A stretch of DNA of 64,000 bases from assembly GCA_948567375.1 (NCBI GenBank), contig OX419762.1:10050001-10114000 (forward strand), given 5' to 3'. Positions 10,830 through 22,390 of this stretch are shown piece after piece. Numbering within the stretch: position 1 is the stretch's first letter; each line of letters opens with the position of its first letter. The notes below the pieces were generated by a model. The model searched no databases. It saw only the letters and a program-made list of their open reading frames with translations, and was not told the DNA's origin. This DNA comes from Lunularia cruciata. Lineage: Eukaryota; Streptophyta; Marchantiopsida; Lunulariales; Lunulariaceae. Made by a program: the position numbers and the translations under genes.

Positions 10830-11598
10830 TGTAATACTTTGAGAATATGAGACCTAAAGAGAAACACACCATGAGAAATACACGCTTTCACACTCAAACT
10901 CCGATGCCCCAAAGGAGCACCTTCTCTTTATTATATAAACAAAGAGGATCTCCTCCAAGGAAGGTCCACCATAGGATTAAGCACATAGATAGGTGACATG
11001 TCAGCAAGATCCAAACTTGGATTACTTACTTGGATGAGTGACATGTCAGTCTTGGTCCTATCTGGTTGGTCAAACAAGCTTTGACCAAGAGAATATTTTA
11101 GGGAATCTTCCTAAAGGAATCTCAGAATCACGTTGGGTGAGGTACCATTGGAAAGCTCTCAATGAGACAAACCAGCCAGGAGGGAGGGAAGGCCAACTTT
11201 ATCTCTATTAGGGGGGAAGAATTTTCATTTTCTAGGTCCAATTCATCCGTTTAGTCCTCCAAAATTGCCTTCAAAGATTTTAGGCATATTTTGGTTCCTA
11301 CTCTATAAGTAGAGGTATCCTTTTGGTGATACTTCTTTTGATACTTCTTTCTGATCTGTTTAGTCCATCATATGTAACATCTTTCTAGATGTTACCAAAC
11401 CAATTCTCACCTTTAAATCATATGTCTAGCTATTAGTTCTAAAGTTTTCAAGTCTATTTCAATATTTTCCCTTTTAGTAGAAGTACTTTTTGGTGATACT
11501 TCTTTTTGATCTATTTTGACCATCATCTATAACATTATTCCAGATGTTACCAAACCAAATTTCACATCTAGATCATATGGCTAACTCTTGGTATTTCA
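10830..11598 (-). repeat. 3' LTR of element X
   Basis: 769 bases, matching the 5' LTR at 26973-27738 (766 bases). The sense end is ...AGTATTACA; at the sense start the last bases have drifted (GTATTTCA on the + strand). It contains the duplicated 5' module typical of the long LTR class. The purine-rich tract before it, about 11599-11615, reads AAGAGGAAAGAGG on the - strand. Confidence 0.88.
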
Positions 11599-11719
11599 AA
11601 CCTCTTTCCTCTTAAGACGTAATGTCTTTGTTGTGTAGTTGTTGCTCAAACACTTGCACCAACACCGATGCATGTGTCAAATTTGCAGTGGGCTTCTAGG
11701 TTGCTTCATAGAGGGGGCA

Positions 11720-12830
11720 ACCTTTCTACTGTACTAAATAGTCCACCCACGGATGGCAAGTACCACATATATGTTTTTGGAGAATACTCTCCACTTCATA
11801 TCCCTTTGTGCCATCAATGAGTGTCAGAAAATGTTGAATGTCTTGTGTGCAATGACATTGTCCTAATTGAGGAGCATATCTACGTACTAGGGAACCATGG
11901 AACATTGGATGGATTTTCATGTATGGTTGTAGCTCGAGGTGATAGGCCACAATGCTGACTTGATGAAGAATCAAAAAAGGCCCAATAAAATGAGGTCTAA
12001 GCTTACAAGGTCCAACTAATGTGAGGTTGGTTGTCAACAACCACACCTGATCCTCAACATTGAGCTCCATATGCCTATGGTGTGCATCATCATACTACTT
12101 TTGTCAATTTTGTGCAATCTATATTTTGTGCTTGGCGCTCTGCACACCTTGTTGGATTCTAGAAACAAATGTGTTAATTGCATTGACCTTGGTAGCCACC
12201 GGATAGATCTTCATCAAGCTAGAATGTGTGAAGGGATGATCACCATACATGAGGAAGAACATAGCGACATGGTTGGATGCATTCACCAAATTTTTGTAAG
12301 TGAATTCCACCAATGGGAGTAGGGTGTCCCACTTCTCTTGCTCTTCTAAGGTGAAGTAGTGTAACATGTCTTCAATAGTGCAATTAGCATGATCTGTTTG
12401 TCCATCTTTTTGTGAGTGGTAAGTTGTGGACATGGCCAACTTGGTTTTGAAGTGTTTGCCAAAGAGTGTTTGCCAGAACAAACTGGTGAATTGAGTGCCT
12501 CTATTGGTGATGAGTACTCGAGACAAGCCATGGTGAGAGAAGACTACATCTAAGTATAATTGAGCTAGTTGTAGAGCTGTCACATCCTTGGCGGTAGGAT
12601 GTACATGAATCATTTTGCTGAGCCGGTCCACAAAGACCACAATGGAGTAAAACCCTGAGGTGATTTTGGGTAATTCACAGGCAAGATCCATACTCACCTA
12701 TTCCCAACGTTGGGTAGGAGTGGAGAGAGGTTGAAGGAGCCTTGCAGGGGCTTGATTAGAAGCTTTGTTCTGTTGAACATATGCAGTTGCGCACGTAGTC
12801 CATCACGTCATTGGGCCAATAGTAATGTCA
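11720..12830 (-). pseudogene. Integrase and chromodomain region of element X
   Basis: The integrase core reads from about 12697 (FVDRLSK, then ITNRGTQFTS, then DGQTDHAN) through FMLYGDHPF-like sequence to about 12119. The C-terminal part is at 12070-11726 (DQVWLLTTNLTLVGP, KIHPMFHGSL). It ends in a chromodomain-like run (YEVESILQ, HPWVDYLVQ) cut by a frameshift. Two of the three catalytic acidic residues are changed: the second D is N, and the E of the QTER motif is D. This fits an enzyme that can no longer integrate. The chromodomain class is what directs chromoviruses to particular chromatin. Confidence 0.85.
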
Positions 12831-13667
12831 TCTTGGGCCAATAGTAATGGTGCTAGATTGCATCTAAGGTCTTGTCCACTCCAACATGACCTATATGGCT
12901 GAATCATGATATTCTACTTGAATGGTGGTGCGTAATTATGAGACATTTGGGATCCATAATCTGCCATCACAAAAGGAGAGTCCTTAGGTGCTAGTGATGC
13001 CTTTGGATGATTGCACTTCTACAATTTGTGGATCAGTTTTTGTAGCAGCAAGAATCTTTGGCCAAAATTCAAGGTTAATCTTAATTTTTACCACCAAGTT
13101 ATTTGCCATTGGCATACGGGTAAATGCATATACAAGTTGCTTCTTAGGTGATTGTCATGTTAAAGCATTGTTGCCACTCTGCCCACCAAATTTGGAAGCA
13201 AGATAGATCTTATTGCATCTTGAGGTATTCTAGAGGTTTGTGGTTTGTCTCTACTATAAATGCCTTCTCGCCCAGATAGTGCTTCCAATGCTTGGTTGTA
13301 AGGATGATGGCCATGTCTTCTTGTTCTGTGGTATGGTAGGTGCACTTTGTTTATAACAACTTTTGTGAGAAATATGCAATTGGATGCCATCCATCATGCT
13401 ACTCTGTTGTAGGACTGCTCCTATTGCTACACCTAATGGATCTATAGCCAACTTGATTGGACGTTTTAGATCATATCACTTCAAGATTGGTGCATGTAGC
13501 AAGGCGGCTTTCAATTCTTGAAAGGCCAACTCTTGTGCGGTTCTCCATGTCCACTTCTTCCCCTTGCCAAGTAGTGCCATTAAAGGCTATGCAACCTTGG
13601 AGAAGTCCTTGACAAATTGATGATAGAATCCCGTCAACCCCAAGAACCTCTTGAGTTGAGTCTGATT
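12831..13667 (-). pseudogene. Reverse transcriptase end and RNase H of element X, left part
   Basis: The - strand holds the RT connection (GFYHQFVKDFSKVA-like sequence near 13560-13640) and RNase H (AIDPLGVAIGAVLQQ near 13451-13400). The region leading to integrase has several frameshifts. The frame continues on the other side of element Y at 21485. An uninterrupted parallel copy of this sequence exists in element V near 56760-56830, which confirms the join. Confidence 0.8.
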
Positions 13668-14348
13668 TGTGAGTACAATTCAGCTAGTTGAAAAGTTGAA
13701 TCATTATGAGCGCACCATGGACTTAGAAGTCAAGGAACCCCAACTCCATCATACTCCTCTAAGGCTAACACTCCAAGACTCAAGACATTGCTCACTAGAG
13801 AACTCAATGAGAGAGAGATAGTTGCAAATAGAAGGATGATGAGTACCTCCTCACCTCTTGTTTATATACTTGTGAAATAGTTACATACTAAATTTACTAA
13901 TTACCATAGTAACTCAAGTTACTAGATTTAAATTCAAGTAAAGTCAAAAAGTATAAAGGAATATCCATTCACATGGGTATATTCTACTAGCATGTGATCC
14001 TATCTTGACCCAACCACTAAGTCAAGGATTCCTTCACATGGGCTATCCTTGGACTATAGAAGAATCCAAAACAAAAAGGCTTGCGGGCCTAAGAGTTCTC
14101 AACTCTTTCCTCAAAGCCAAACACCTAAGAATAATACCAAGTCAACACACTAGAATCCAAAATAGTGGTGCTCATCTTTTCCACCTCCTCTAAAGTAAGG
14201 TCTCCTTCTATCTTAGCTATGACTAACTCTAGCTAATCATGACTAATGTAGAACCATCCTTCATCTCTATATAAACAATATCTCTCAAGTATTTGTAATA
14301 CCAAGCTAAATATCACAATACCACACACATGCACAAATGGGTGTTACA
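13668..14348 (-). repeat. 3' LTR of element Y
   Basis: 681 bases. It matches the 5' LTR over most of its length, but the first about 35 bases on the left (after TGTGAG) have diverged. The TATA-like GTATATAAAC of the LTR is at about 13857-13872. A polypurine stretch, GGGGGTAAA on the - strand, lies just outside the right edge at 14349-14357. Confidence 0.85.
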
Positions 14349-14719
14349 TTTACCCCCGGACTAAGTTTTCACTTTGTCCTCAAAGTGAAGGTCTCTCTAC
14401 CTTCTATGGCACATCTTCAACTTATCATGGTTAATCATATCAAAGTGTCTTCCTCCCAACTCCTTGAGATCATAGGTGTAATTGCCCCACCTCTTCTCCA
14501 CTATGAAAGGTCCAAAGTACTTAGGCAAAAACTTCTGTGAACTCTCTTGAATCGAATGGAATCAAACAACATTACCCAATGACCTTCTTTGAAAGGCTCC
14601 ACCTTCTTCTTGCCTTGTCTCTTGTCATAGCTCTCCTTTTTTTTCCTTTGGGCTTGCTCCACTCAAACCATAGCAACTACTCTTGCCTCTTCCAACTCCA
14701 TGAGTTGATCCTTCCTTGA

Positions 14720-15765
14720 CTTCTCTGCATCACCTCCTTATGCTTTCTTCAATCTCCTATGAATGCTTTGGAATGTAGGAAGATCAAAGTGAATATATAA
14801 GGTAGACTCAATACCATATACCAATTGAAATGGAGAATACCCGATGGAGTCTTCATGGTTGTCCTATACTCCCACAAAACTGCATGAATCCTCTTGTCCC
14901 AATGATGTTTAGCCCCCTCCATTTCTGCATCTTTGGCCAACATCATGCACAAGGTCTGATTGGTTCTCTCTGCCAAGCCATTGGAATTTAGCTTATTTGA
15001 TGTAGTTACTCTATGTGTGATAGAGAAATGTTGTAGCATGGCTGTAATAATGCTTCCTATAAACTCTCCTCCTCTATCAAAAACCAACTCCAAAGGGCAT
15101 CCAAACCTAGTGATAATGTGTTCATAAAGAAATCTATCCACTTCATCTTCATTCTTGTCCCTCAATGATCTAGCCTCAACCCACTTGGTAAGGTAATCAG
15201 TAACTACCACAATGTACCAATTTTTCCTTGGGGTTCTATTGAGAGGACCTACAAAATCAATTCCCCACTTTTGAAAAGATCATAACAATGGAATTGATCT
15301 AAGTGGTAGAGTGGATGTAGACTTTCTAGCAAAAGCTTGACAAACATGACAAGTTTTGCAATAATCAAGACAATCCTTGAAAATCCCTCTCCAATGGTAA
15401 CCTGCATCTAGAATCTTGAAAGCAATCACCTTTCTTGCAAAGTGTCCTCCACATACTAAACCTTCATGAAACTCCTTTATGAGTGAGATAGACTCTTCCT
15501 TACCCACTACTCTTTGAAGTAGACCATCTGCTCCTTGGTGAAAAAGAATATCCTCCACCATTGTGTAAGGTCTAGATCTTGCTGCAAGGGCCTTCTTCTC
15601 CCTAGCATGCATCCCTTTTGGATAGTTCCTTCTTGTCACAAAATCCACAATCTCCTTGTACTCCATTGGAATCTCTTGAGTGATTGAGATTGTCATGAGC
15701 TCCTCATCCGAGAAAGAATCATCCACTTGCTCATCTCCATCATGATCATAGGCTCTAGATAACAA
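14720..15765 (-). pseudogene. Integrase of element Y
   Basis: Two adjoining open stretches in the same sense. The first, 15765-15280, holds the N-terminal HHCC zinc finger: EFHEGLVCGGHFA, then DYCKTCHVCQ. The second, 15210-14749, holds the catalytic core: VVTDYLTKW (D), LVFDRGGEF (D), NGLAERTN (E), all three acidic residues intact. One stop separates the two parts, near WGIDFVGPL. The C-terminal tail fades by 14720 and no chromodomain is seen. It would insert the cDNA into the genome. Confidence 0.88.
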
Positions 15766-15779
15766 ATCAGCATTTGCAT

Positions 15780-17218
15780 GTTTCTTTCTTGGCCTATCCT
15801 CGATGGTGTAATCATACTAAGACAAGAGTATCATCCACCTTGCTAGTCTCCCTTCAACATTAGGCTTGTTGAAGATGTACTTCAAAGCCTTGTGATCTGT
15901 GAAAATGGTGTCTTTCCCTCCAATCAAGTAATGTCTAAACTTCTTGAGACCAAAGATCACTGCCAACCCTTCTCTCTCCGTGATATAAAGTTTTTCTCTG
16001 ATGAAACCATCTGCATACTAGCATAAGCTATTGAATGATCATGCCCATCTTGGTCTAATTGACTAAGAGTGCATCCTATAGTTACAATAGAAGCATTAGT
16101 GTAGAGGATGAAAGGCATACTCCAATCAGGTTTAGCAAGAATTGGAGCTACAACAAGGGATTGCTTGAGCTCCTCAAAAGCTTTGAGAGCCTCCTTGTCC
16201 TCCAAAATCACCATGTAATCCACACCCTTCTTCATGTAGATGGTCACTTCATAAGCCTTGTTGGAAAATGAGAAGATGAACCTCCTATAGTATCCAACCA
16301 TCCCCAAGAATTGGCGTAACTTTGTCAAGCTTGAAGGGAATGGAAGGTCTGAGATTTTCCTCACCTTCTCAAGATCAACTGCTATTCCATCCTTAGAGAT
16401 GATGTGCCCCAAAAGTAGACCTTCTTCACATCCAAAAATGCACTTCTTTGGGTTGAGTGATGCATTTGCCTCATCCAAGCATTGCAAGACCTTGATTAGG
16501 TGCTCAAAGTGCTCCTCCTTGCTCTGTTAGACACAAAAGTCATCAATGAAGTCTCTCACAAATTTCCCAATGAAAGGTTCAAATACCTTGTTCATAAACC
16601 ATTGGAATGTGGTTGGAGCATTGCAAAGCCCAAAAGGCATGACCTTGAAAGCATAAGTACCCCAAGGTGTGGTGAATGTGGTGAGTTGTTGATGCTCTAG
16701 TGCAATCTTGATTTGGTTATATCCACTATAACCACCTCCAAAACTGTACTTCTCATGACTTGCAACCTCCTCCAAGATCTCATCAATGAATGGCAATGAG
16801 TAGTAGTCTTTCTTGGCAACAACATTGAGCTTCTTGTAATCCACACATCCCAAAGCTTGCCATTCTTTTTCTTCACAATGACAATTGGAGACACCCATTC
16901 TGAATTCTCCACCTCAAAGATAAATCCGGCTTCCTTGAGCTTATCAATCTCCTCTTTCACAACCAAAGATATTGGTGGGCTAATGCGACGTTGCTTTTAT
17001 CGGATTGGTCTTGCATGTGACTCCACCTCTATCTTGTGCTCCTCCAAGGTGACTTCCTTCAAATCCTTGTAATTAAAAGCAAAAACATGGACGAACTTGC
17101 AGAAAATCTCCTCAAATCTCACCTTCTCCTCCTTGGTAACATTTGGGCCATACTTGAGGGTAGCTAACCTTCTCTCTACCTCCTCAAGTATCAATGGTGA
17201 TTCATCTGGGTCCTTCAA
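15780..17218 (-). pseudogene. Reverse transcriptase and RNase H of element Y
   Basis: The N-terminal part is at 17218-16997. The RT fingers start at 16966 (LKEAGFIFEVENSEWVSPIV) and, after a frameshift near 16860, continue in 16898-16527 (DYKKLNVVAKKDYYSLP, MPFGLCNAPTTFQ, catalytic VRDFIDDFCV). The next frame, 16487-15957, holds the thumb and connection (LGHIISKDGI, FLGMVGYYRRFI) and the start of RNase H. The RNase H first catalytic residue reads YTNAS instead of YTDAS. The fragment at 63597-64000 belongs to the same family and keeps the D. Confidence 0.88.
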
Positions 17219-17221
17219 AAC

Positions 17222-18442
17222 CTATGGCTTAGGTGCAAAATCCATAGCACAAAAGGGATACACGTCTGAATTAGATTTAGATTCATCCTCCTCCGTGGAA
17301 GTCTCCTCTTCCATGCTTGTGTCCACACCTGAAGCTCCTTCTTCAGAATCTGATTCCCAAGAATCAAAAGATGGTGTATCTGAATGTGAAGTGTTCGTGG
17401 TGTTAGTCACATGAACTGTGACTTTATGGTTTGATGGCCCAATCCTCAAGTACCCTTTGTGCCATCGATCAGTTGTGCGTGCTGCTCCCAACCATGGCCT
17501 CTCAAGAAGTAAGTCATAGCTTGAATCCTTCAAGACTTGGAAAGTCATGAGATTTTGAACTCTCATAATTGAAACTACCACTTTATCCATCACTCCTATT
17601 GGTTGAACTTGTTGCTTGTTTTCCATGCTCACCACAAATGTTGAAGGTCTTGAGGGTATCATACCCAACTTCTTCATCAACTATTCTAGCATGGCATTCA
17701 TTGATGATCCTCCATCAACAAGTGCGTCCTTGATGTTGTGACCATTCACTCTCACATCAATTTTGGAGGCATATTAACAAGCCTCCCATGGTGCTGGCTT
17801 GGCATCCACCATCCCCATTGATACTAGAGCTTTTGCCTTCTTCTTCCTCTTGCTCTTTGTAGAACTCAAACCACCTTTAAGCTCCTTTCTCAAGGTAGGG
17901 TTCAAAGCAATCAATTGGCCCATTGTGATGTTAGCCTTGTGACTACCAACATCCTCCAACACATTGTAGTTCCATTGTTGCTTTGAAATCAAGAAATCCT
18001 CCATCCCCAACTTCTTCCTTGGAGTCTTTGTTGTCGATGGTGTTGAGGTACGAGTGCTCCTAGTAGATATGGGAGTATCCTTGCTTGGAGTAAATCCTTG
18101 AGAAGACTGAACACCCTCTGCAAAATGAGCTCTCTTTTTCTCTTGTGCCAAAAGCTCCAAATTAAGACCCTTGGAGTTTGAGCACTCTCCCTTCTCATAC
18201 TTGCTCTCAACCACATCTATGGATGCTATCCCTTTACCTTTGTTTGGATTAGGAGCCACTTGGGTTTCACTACCTCCCTCTTTCCCTCTATGAGGGAAAG
18301 TTGGCTCCTCTATAACCCCTTCCTCCATGGTAAGTGGAATTTGGGCAATTCCTTTGGATATGGCATCTTCCTCCACGACCAAAACAATTTCTATCATTGA
18401 AATTGTTGGCTGGTTGGTCTCCTCTATATGAATAATTTCCAT
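17222..18442 (-). pseudogene. Gag end and protease of element Y
   Basis: 18442-17774 is an open stretch of 222 residues, rich in K, E, S and T, with a basic region (STKSKRKKKAKAL). It overlaps the end of the gag frame and is probably its continuation after a frameshift. The protease follows: ALVDGGSSMNAM at about 17735-17695, an aspartic protease-like site, then 17680-17222 with MTFQVLKDSSYDLLLERPWL and an acidic tail rich in E, S and D. Confidence 0.75.
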
Positions 18443-19235
18443 AACTCCTAGGCCCTCTCCCTACATTCTGATCCACCTCTCTCTTCTCCCATAGTTGCAC
18501 CACATTGATCTTGAGATCCGCAAGTTGTTCTATGATGGTTTGAAGTGGATCCTTTGATGGAAGTGCAAGAATTGGAGCAACTACTACAACTACTTGTGGT
18601 GCAACCCTTGCCACCAAAGTATCAGAAGTTCCACCATACTTGTAACCTTGAGGAGGATGCACAACCTCCTTCACCACCAAATCACTCTCATCCCCTTCCA
18701 AACTCTCCTCCATATGAATTGCGATCTTGATAGCTTCAACCTTGTAAGAAGGTTTCTCATATCTCACCTTGCTTTTAATTTGTGGTCTCAATACTCCCAC
18801 AAAATTCTTGGTGAGCATGGCCCCTATGCCAATCATAGTAGTCTCCACATCATCCCCACCCTTCCTCAACACTATGCGAAATCTAGACTCTAACTTTTCT
18901 ACTCTTTCCACATAGACTCTCACTTTCTCTCTATCTCTTTGTTTGAGAAAGATAACCTCACTCATCAATCTCTCATAACTCTTATCTGGGAGAAAGTTCT
19001 TAATGAGTGCTGAGGTCAAACTTTCCCAAGACTCTTCTTCCCCATCTCTCATCTCTCTCTTTTGGTATCTTGACTCATACCATGTAAGTGCTGCATCCTC
19101 AAAGAAATCTGGTAATAATGAAGCCCACTCATTCTTACTCCTCTCATTTTTTTGTATGAAAACTCTCTTGATGTCTCTCACAAAGGCCTCCACATCTTCT
19201 CCATCCTTGTCAAAGAAAACCGGAAGTTTCCCCAT
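18288..19235 (-). CDS. Gag protein of element Y
   Basis: An open frame of 315 residues. It starts MGKLPVFFDKDGEDVEAFV and has the classic retrotransposon gag core: DAALTWYESR, then ESLTSALIKNFLP, then an SEVIFLKQRDREKVRVYVERVEKL-like assembly helix. A glycine- and arginine-rich tail follows with a weak knuckle-like FGRGGRCHIQRNC near the end. The frame overlaps 18442-17774, and a frameshift there may have cut the true C-terminus. It would build the virus-like particle of the element. It is intact as read, but the element is otherwise dead. Confidence 0.85.
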   Translation of the reverse strand: MGKLPVFFDKDGEDVEAFVRDIKRVFIQKNERSKNEWASLLPDFFEDAALTWYESRYQKREMRDGEEESWESLTSALIKNFLPDKSYERLMSEVIFLKQRDREKVRVYVERVEKLESRFRIVLRKGGDDVETTMIGIGAMLTKNFVGVLRPQIKSKVRYEKPSYKVEAIKIAIHMEESLEGDESDLVVKEVVHPPQGYKYGGTSDTLVARVAPQVVVVVAPILALPSKDPLQTIIEQLADLKINVVQLWEKREVDQNVGRGPRSYGNYSYRGDQPANNFNDRNCFGRGGRCHIQRNCPNSTYHGGRGYRGANFPS

Positions 19236-19461
19236 CTTAACCCCTCACTATCTTTCTTTCTCTCAATTTTTTTTTCTTTTCTCTCACTCTATAACTAATA
19301 GAGTATTTACATGACTAACACCATTTGAGAATAATCCACCCTAGGGAACACAAAAGTCTTGGGTTGCTCCAAGATTTCTATAGCAAGATCAAATCCTAGA
19401 GTGCATATTAATCAAACCCTCATGGATAGTTTATCCATAAGTTGAAAGATTATCTCCATCA

Positions 19462-19911
19462 CTAATCTTGAGAATTAGTTGATGAAGGTGGTAGTATTTT
19501 TGTAGCTGTACTAAGACTCTCTCCAAGATCCTTCACCAAAGTCTCCAAAAGTGATTTTACTCCACTACACTCATGTCCTTTTGGAAGTCCTTCAACTCCA
19601 CAAACCTCACACAACTCCTTGGTCTTAGATCTTCTCCCTCCCAATCTTGGTGAAGAAGGTCCAAGATGCAAACCCAAGTCAAGTAAGCCTCTCCTTTCTC
19701 TCAATCTCTTCCTCTCAAAGGTCAATGGACATGAACTTGCCTTATGTCCCCTCTCTCCACATAGAAAGCACTTAGATTCACTCTTTCCTCCAAGTGGGGT
19801 AGGTTTTTGGATCCTCTCAACACTCTCTTCAAATTCTATTGTAAACTCTCTTTTCCTTAAATCCACCCCTATAATCACCTCAAACCCTTTGGTAACCTTA
19901 CATAGTCTCAA
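19462..19911 (-). CDS. Extra upstream ORF of element Y with a CCHC zinc knuckle
   Basis: 149 residues, between the leader and gag, same strand. It holds a canonical CX2CX4HX4C knuckle (CFLCGERGHKASSC, about residues 48-61) and a second cysteine group (CEVCGVEG, then HEC, about residues 100-115). Lysine- and arginine-rich sequence lies between them. The main gag of Y has only a weak knuckle, so the nucleic-acid-binding part may be supplied by this separate protein. This order, knuckle ORF before gag, is unusual. It could also be a captured host exon. Confidence 0.65.
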   Translation of the reverse strand: MRLCKVTKGFEVIIGVDLRKREFTIEFEESVERIQKPTPLGGKSESKCFLCGERGHKASSCPLTFERKRLRERRGLLDLGLHLGPSSPRLGGRRSKTKELCEVCGVEGLPKGHECSGVKSLLETLVKDLGESLSTATKILPPSSTNSQD

Positions 19912-20773
19912 TTTTCACTCTTGATGACCCTCCATGTTCCCAAGATGAATCTAATCACTCAAATATGCTTTTTGTTACTCTCAAACTCCTTATGCATGAG
20001 ATCTCAACTCTGCAGAATTGACCCTTCCTCACAATTTCAATCAAATCTCTCAACTAGTATGTGACTGTCCTCTGAAATTTTTCACAATTGATCACAACTT
20101 TAGTGAGTCTTCCCCTGGAAAATTTCAGATCTTTTCATCAAGCCATTTGGCCTAGACACCTTTCTATTTAGCACACATATTTCAGATTTGGTCTGAAAAC
20201 CACCCCCTTAACTTCAAAAACTCATAACTCCCTACAAAATAATGATCTCTCTCTAATTGTTGTGTCAGAAGGTAAGATATAACATACTGAATTTTCTTGA
20301 AAAGTTTCACAATAATCCATTGAAAATTAAAGAAATGTCAGACTCTGTACAATTTTCCAGAGAGCATTCAGTTGCGGGAGTAGTTTACCCTATCAACTTT
20401 CAAAAATTCTAGTCCAATGTGCATAGTAGCTCTCATAATAATTCCAAGTGTGCTAATTGAAAGATAACTCAAGGTATCATGTGTTGAAATTTCAAGGTCA
20501 GATCTCAAACTTGAGATTTTGTCCAAAATCACCTTGATCCCCAAAATCTGCAATCCACCTCACACAATCTCTCCAAATCCTCTCATGTGTACAAGATGTA
20601 CAAAAGCACTTCAAAGACATCATAATGAACTACAGGGTATACAAATAGATTTTGCTTCTCTAACATAAGTTAAGCCTTCTCCTCTCCTAATGTTCTCTCC
20701 AAGTGAGCTCTCATAGCCTCCTTCTGCATAATGTAGAATTGAACGCAGAACATTATCTTGCCTTCTAGAGAGG
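19912..20773 (-). other. Leader of element Y
   Basis: About 0.86 kb between the primer-binding site and the first ORF. It has no open frame of substance. Such a leader normally holds packaging and dimer signals; I see no specific motif. Confidence 0.6.
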
Positions 20774-20777
20774 TCCT

Positions 20778-20790
20778 GACAATGGAACCA
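20778..20790 (-). promoter_or_regulatory. Probable primer-binding site of element Y
   Basis: On the - strand, TGGTTCCATTGTC lies four bases inside the 5' LTR end. It starts with the TGG expected opposite a tRNA CCA end, but it is not the initiator methionine site used by W, X, V and Z. The primer tRNA would end GACAATGGAACCA; I cannot name it with certainty. Confidence 0.65.
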
Positions 20791-20794
20791 AAAA

Positions 20795-21484
20795 TGTGAG
20801 CCGGCCTATCTCTCACTCAAGATGAACCTCTGATGGCTATTATGGTAGCGCACCATGGACTAAGAAGTCAAGGAACCCCAACTCCATCGTACTACTCCAA
20901 GGCTAACACTCCAAGACTCAAGACGTTACTCACTAGAGAACTCAATGGGAGAGAGATAGTTGCAAATGAAAGGATGATGAGTACCTCATCACCTCTTGTT
21001 TATATACTTGTGAAGTAGCTACACACTAAATTTACTAATTACCGTAGTAACTCAAGTTACTAGACTAAAAGTCAAGTAAAGTCAAAAAATAGAAAGGAAT
21101 ATCCATTCATATGGGCATATTCCACTAGCATGTGATCCTATCTTGACCCAACCACTAAGTCAAGGATTCCTTCACATTGGCTATCCTTGGACTATAGAAG
21201 AATCCAAAACAAAAAGGCTTGTGGGCCCAAGAGTTCTCAACTCTTTCCTCAAAGCCAAACACCTAGGAAAAATACCAAGTCAACATACTAGAATCCAAAA
21301 TAGTGGTGCTCATCTTTTCCACCTCCTCTAAAGTAAGGTCCCTTCTATCTTAGTTATGACTAACTCTAGCTAATCATGACTAATGTAGAACCATCCTTCA
21401 TCTCTATATAAACAATATCTCAAAAGTTTTGTAATACCAAGCTAAATATCACAATACCACATACATGCACAAATGGGTGTTACA
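20795..21484 (-). repeat. 5' LTR of element Y
   Basis: 690 bases, TGTAACACCC to GGCTCACA on the - strand. The sense strand has a clear TATA box, AGTATATAAAC (+ strand about 20997-21007). A short AGAACTC-rich region and the start of R would lie downstream. Confidence 0.88.
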
Positions 21485-22390
21485 GATCTTCTTGGGCACT
21501 CCATTTTTGAATGACCCTATTTTATTTATTAATATTTGAATACCCTTTGCACTTACTCTATGCTCCCAATAGTCTACTTTAGACTTGCCAGACTCACACT
21601 TTGAGATTTTGGTGTACAATTGATTCTATTTGAGAATTTAGAGGACTTCTCGTAGATGCTATTTGTGTTCCGTCAGACTACTACTATATACTAAGATGTC
21701 ATCCAAGAAGATAATAATAGGCTTATCCAAATATGGAAAAAATATGTCATTCATTAGATTCATGAAAGTGGCAGGTGCATTGGTGAGACCAAAAGGCATC
21801 ACAAGATACTTGTTGTGGCCATATTTAGTTTGAAAGGAAGTTTTGTACACATCCTCCTTTGCAATTTGGATTTGATTGTAACCACTACACAAATCTAGTT
21901 TGGTGAAGTGTCTTGCTCCATTGAGTTGATCAAACTGGTCATCCATTCAAGGTAAGGGATATTTGTTCTTCATTGTTTGCTGATTGAGACCTCGATAGTC
22001 AATGCACATGTGCATTGTACCATCTTTCTTCTTCACAAACAAGACCGGAGCCCCATATGGTGATATGCTAAGTTGGATGAACTCTTTCTATATCATATCA
22101 TCAATTTGATTCTTACACTCCTCCAACTCATGAGGTGATAGGAAATATAGGGCCTTACAAGGAGGTATCATCCTTGAGAGTGTTTGAATTTTATGATCTA
22201 CCCTCTTTTTTGGTGGTAATCCTGAGGGTAGATCATTAGGAAAGACATCTTGAAACTCATTTACCACATCCTTCAATTTCTCAAGAATTTTTCCATCGAG
22301 TTGTGTACTCTGGACTTCTTTCATTAGACCCATGAAACATCTATCGGCCTTATAGAAAGTTGTTGTTCCTATGACATAGAGAGGCAATTC
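21485..22390 (-). pseudogene. Reverse transcriptase of element X, right part
   Basis: The frame 22387-22088 covers the N-terminal linker (EKLKDVVNEFQDVFPNDLPSGLPP). The region 22080-21950 holds [12 protein letters not shown]-like and DYRGLNQQ-like sequence. The frame 21946-21659 covers [25 protein letters not shown] and the catalytic [12 protein letters not shown], with FLDD intact. A stop near 21950 breaks it. Element Y sits just downstream. Confidence 0.85.

Larger units (their letters stand above)
13668..21484 (-). mobile_element. Ty3/gypsy element Y, nearly complete, no chromodomain
   Basis: A 7.8 kb - strand element inserted in the reverse transcriptase of X. Its LTRs are 13668-14348 and 20795-21484 (TGTAACACCC ... 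TCACA). The flanks read TGATT on the left and GATCT on the right; the uninterrupted copy in V reads CTGATCTTC, so the target duplication is imperfect but the site is clear. Read from the right: 5' LTR, primer-binding site, a long leader, an extra zinc-knuckle ORF, gag, protease, RT, RNase H, integrase, polypurine tract (GGGGGTAAA), 3' LTR. It is the best preserved coding retrotransposon here, with only a few stops and frameshifts. Confidence 0.92.

Noticed and set aside
18545-18893. + strand open frames opposite the Y gag
   Set aside because: They lie antisense to a clear gag protein and have no domain features; they are shadows of the - strand gene.
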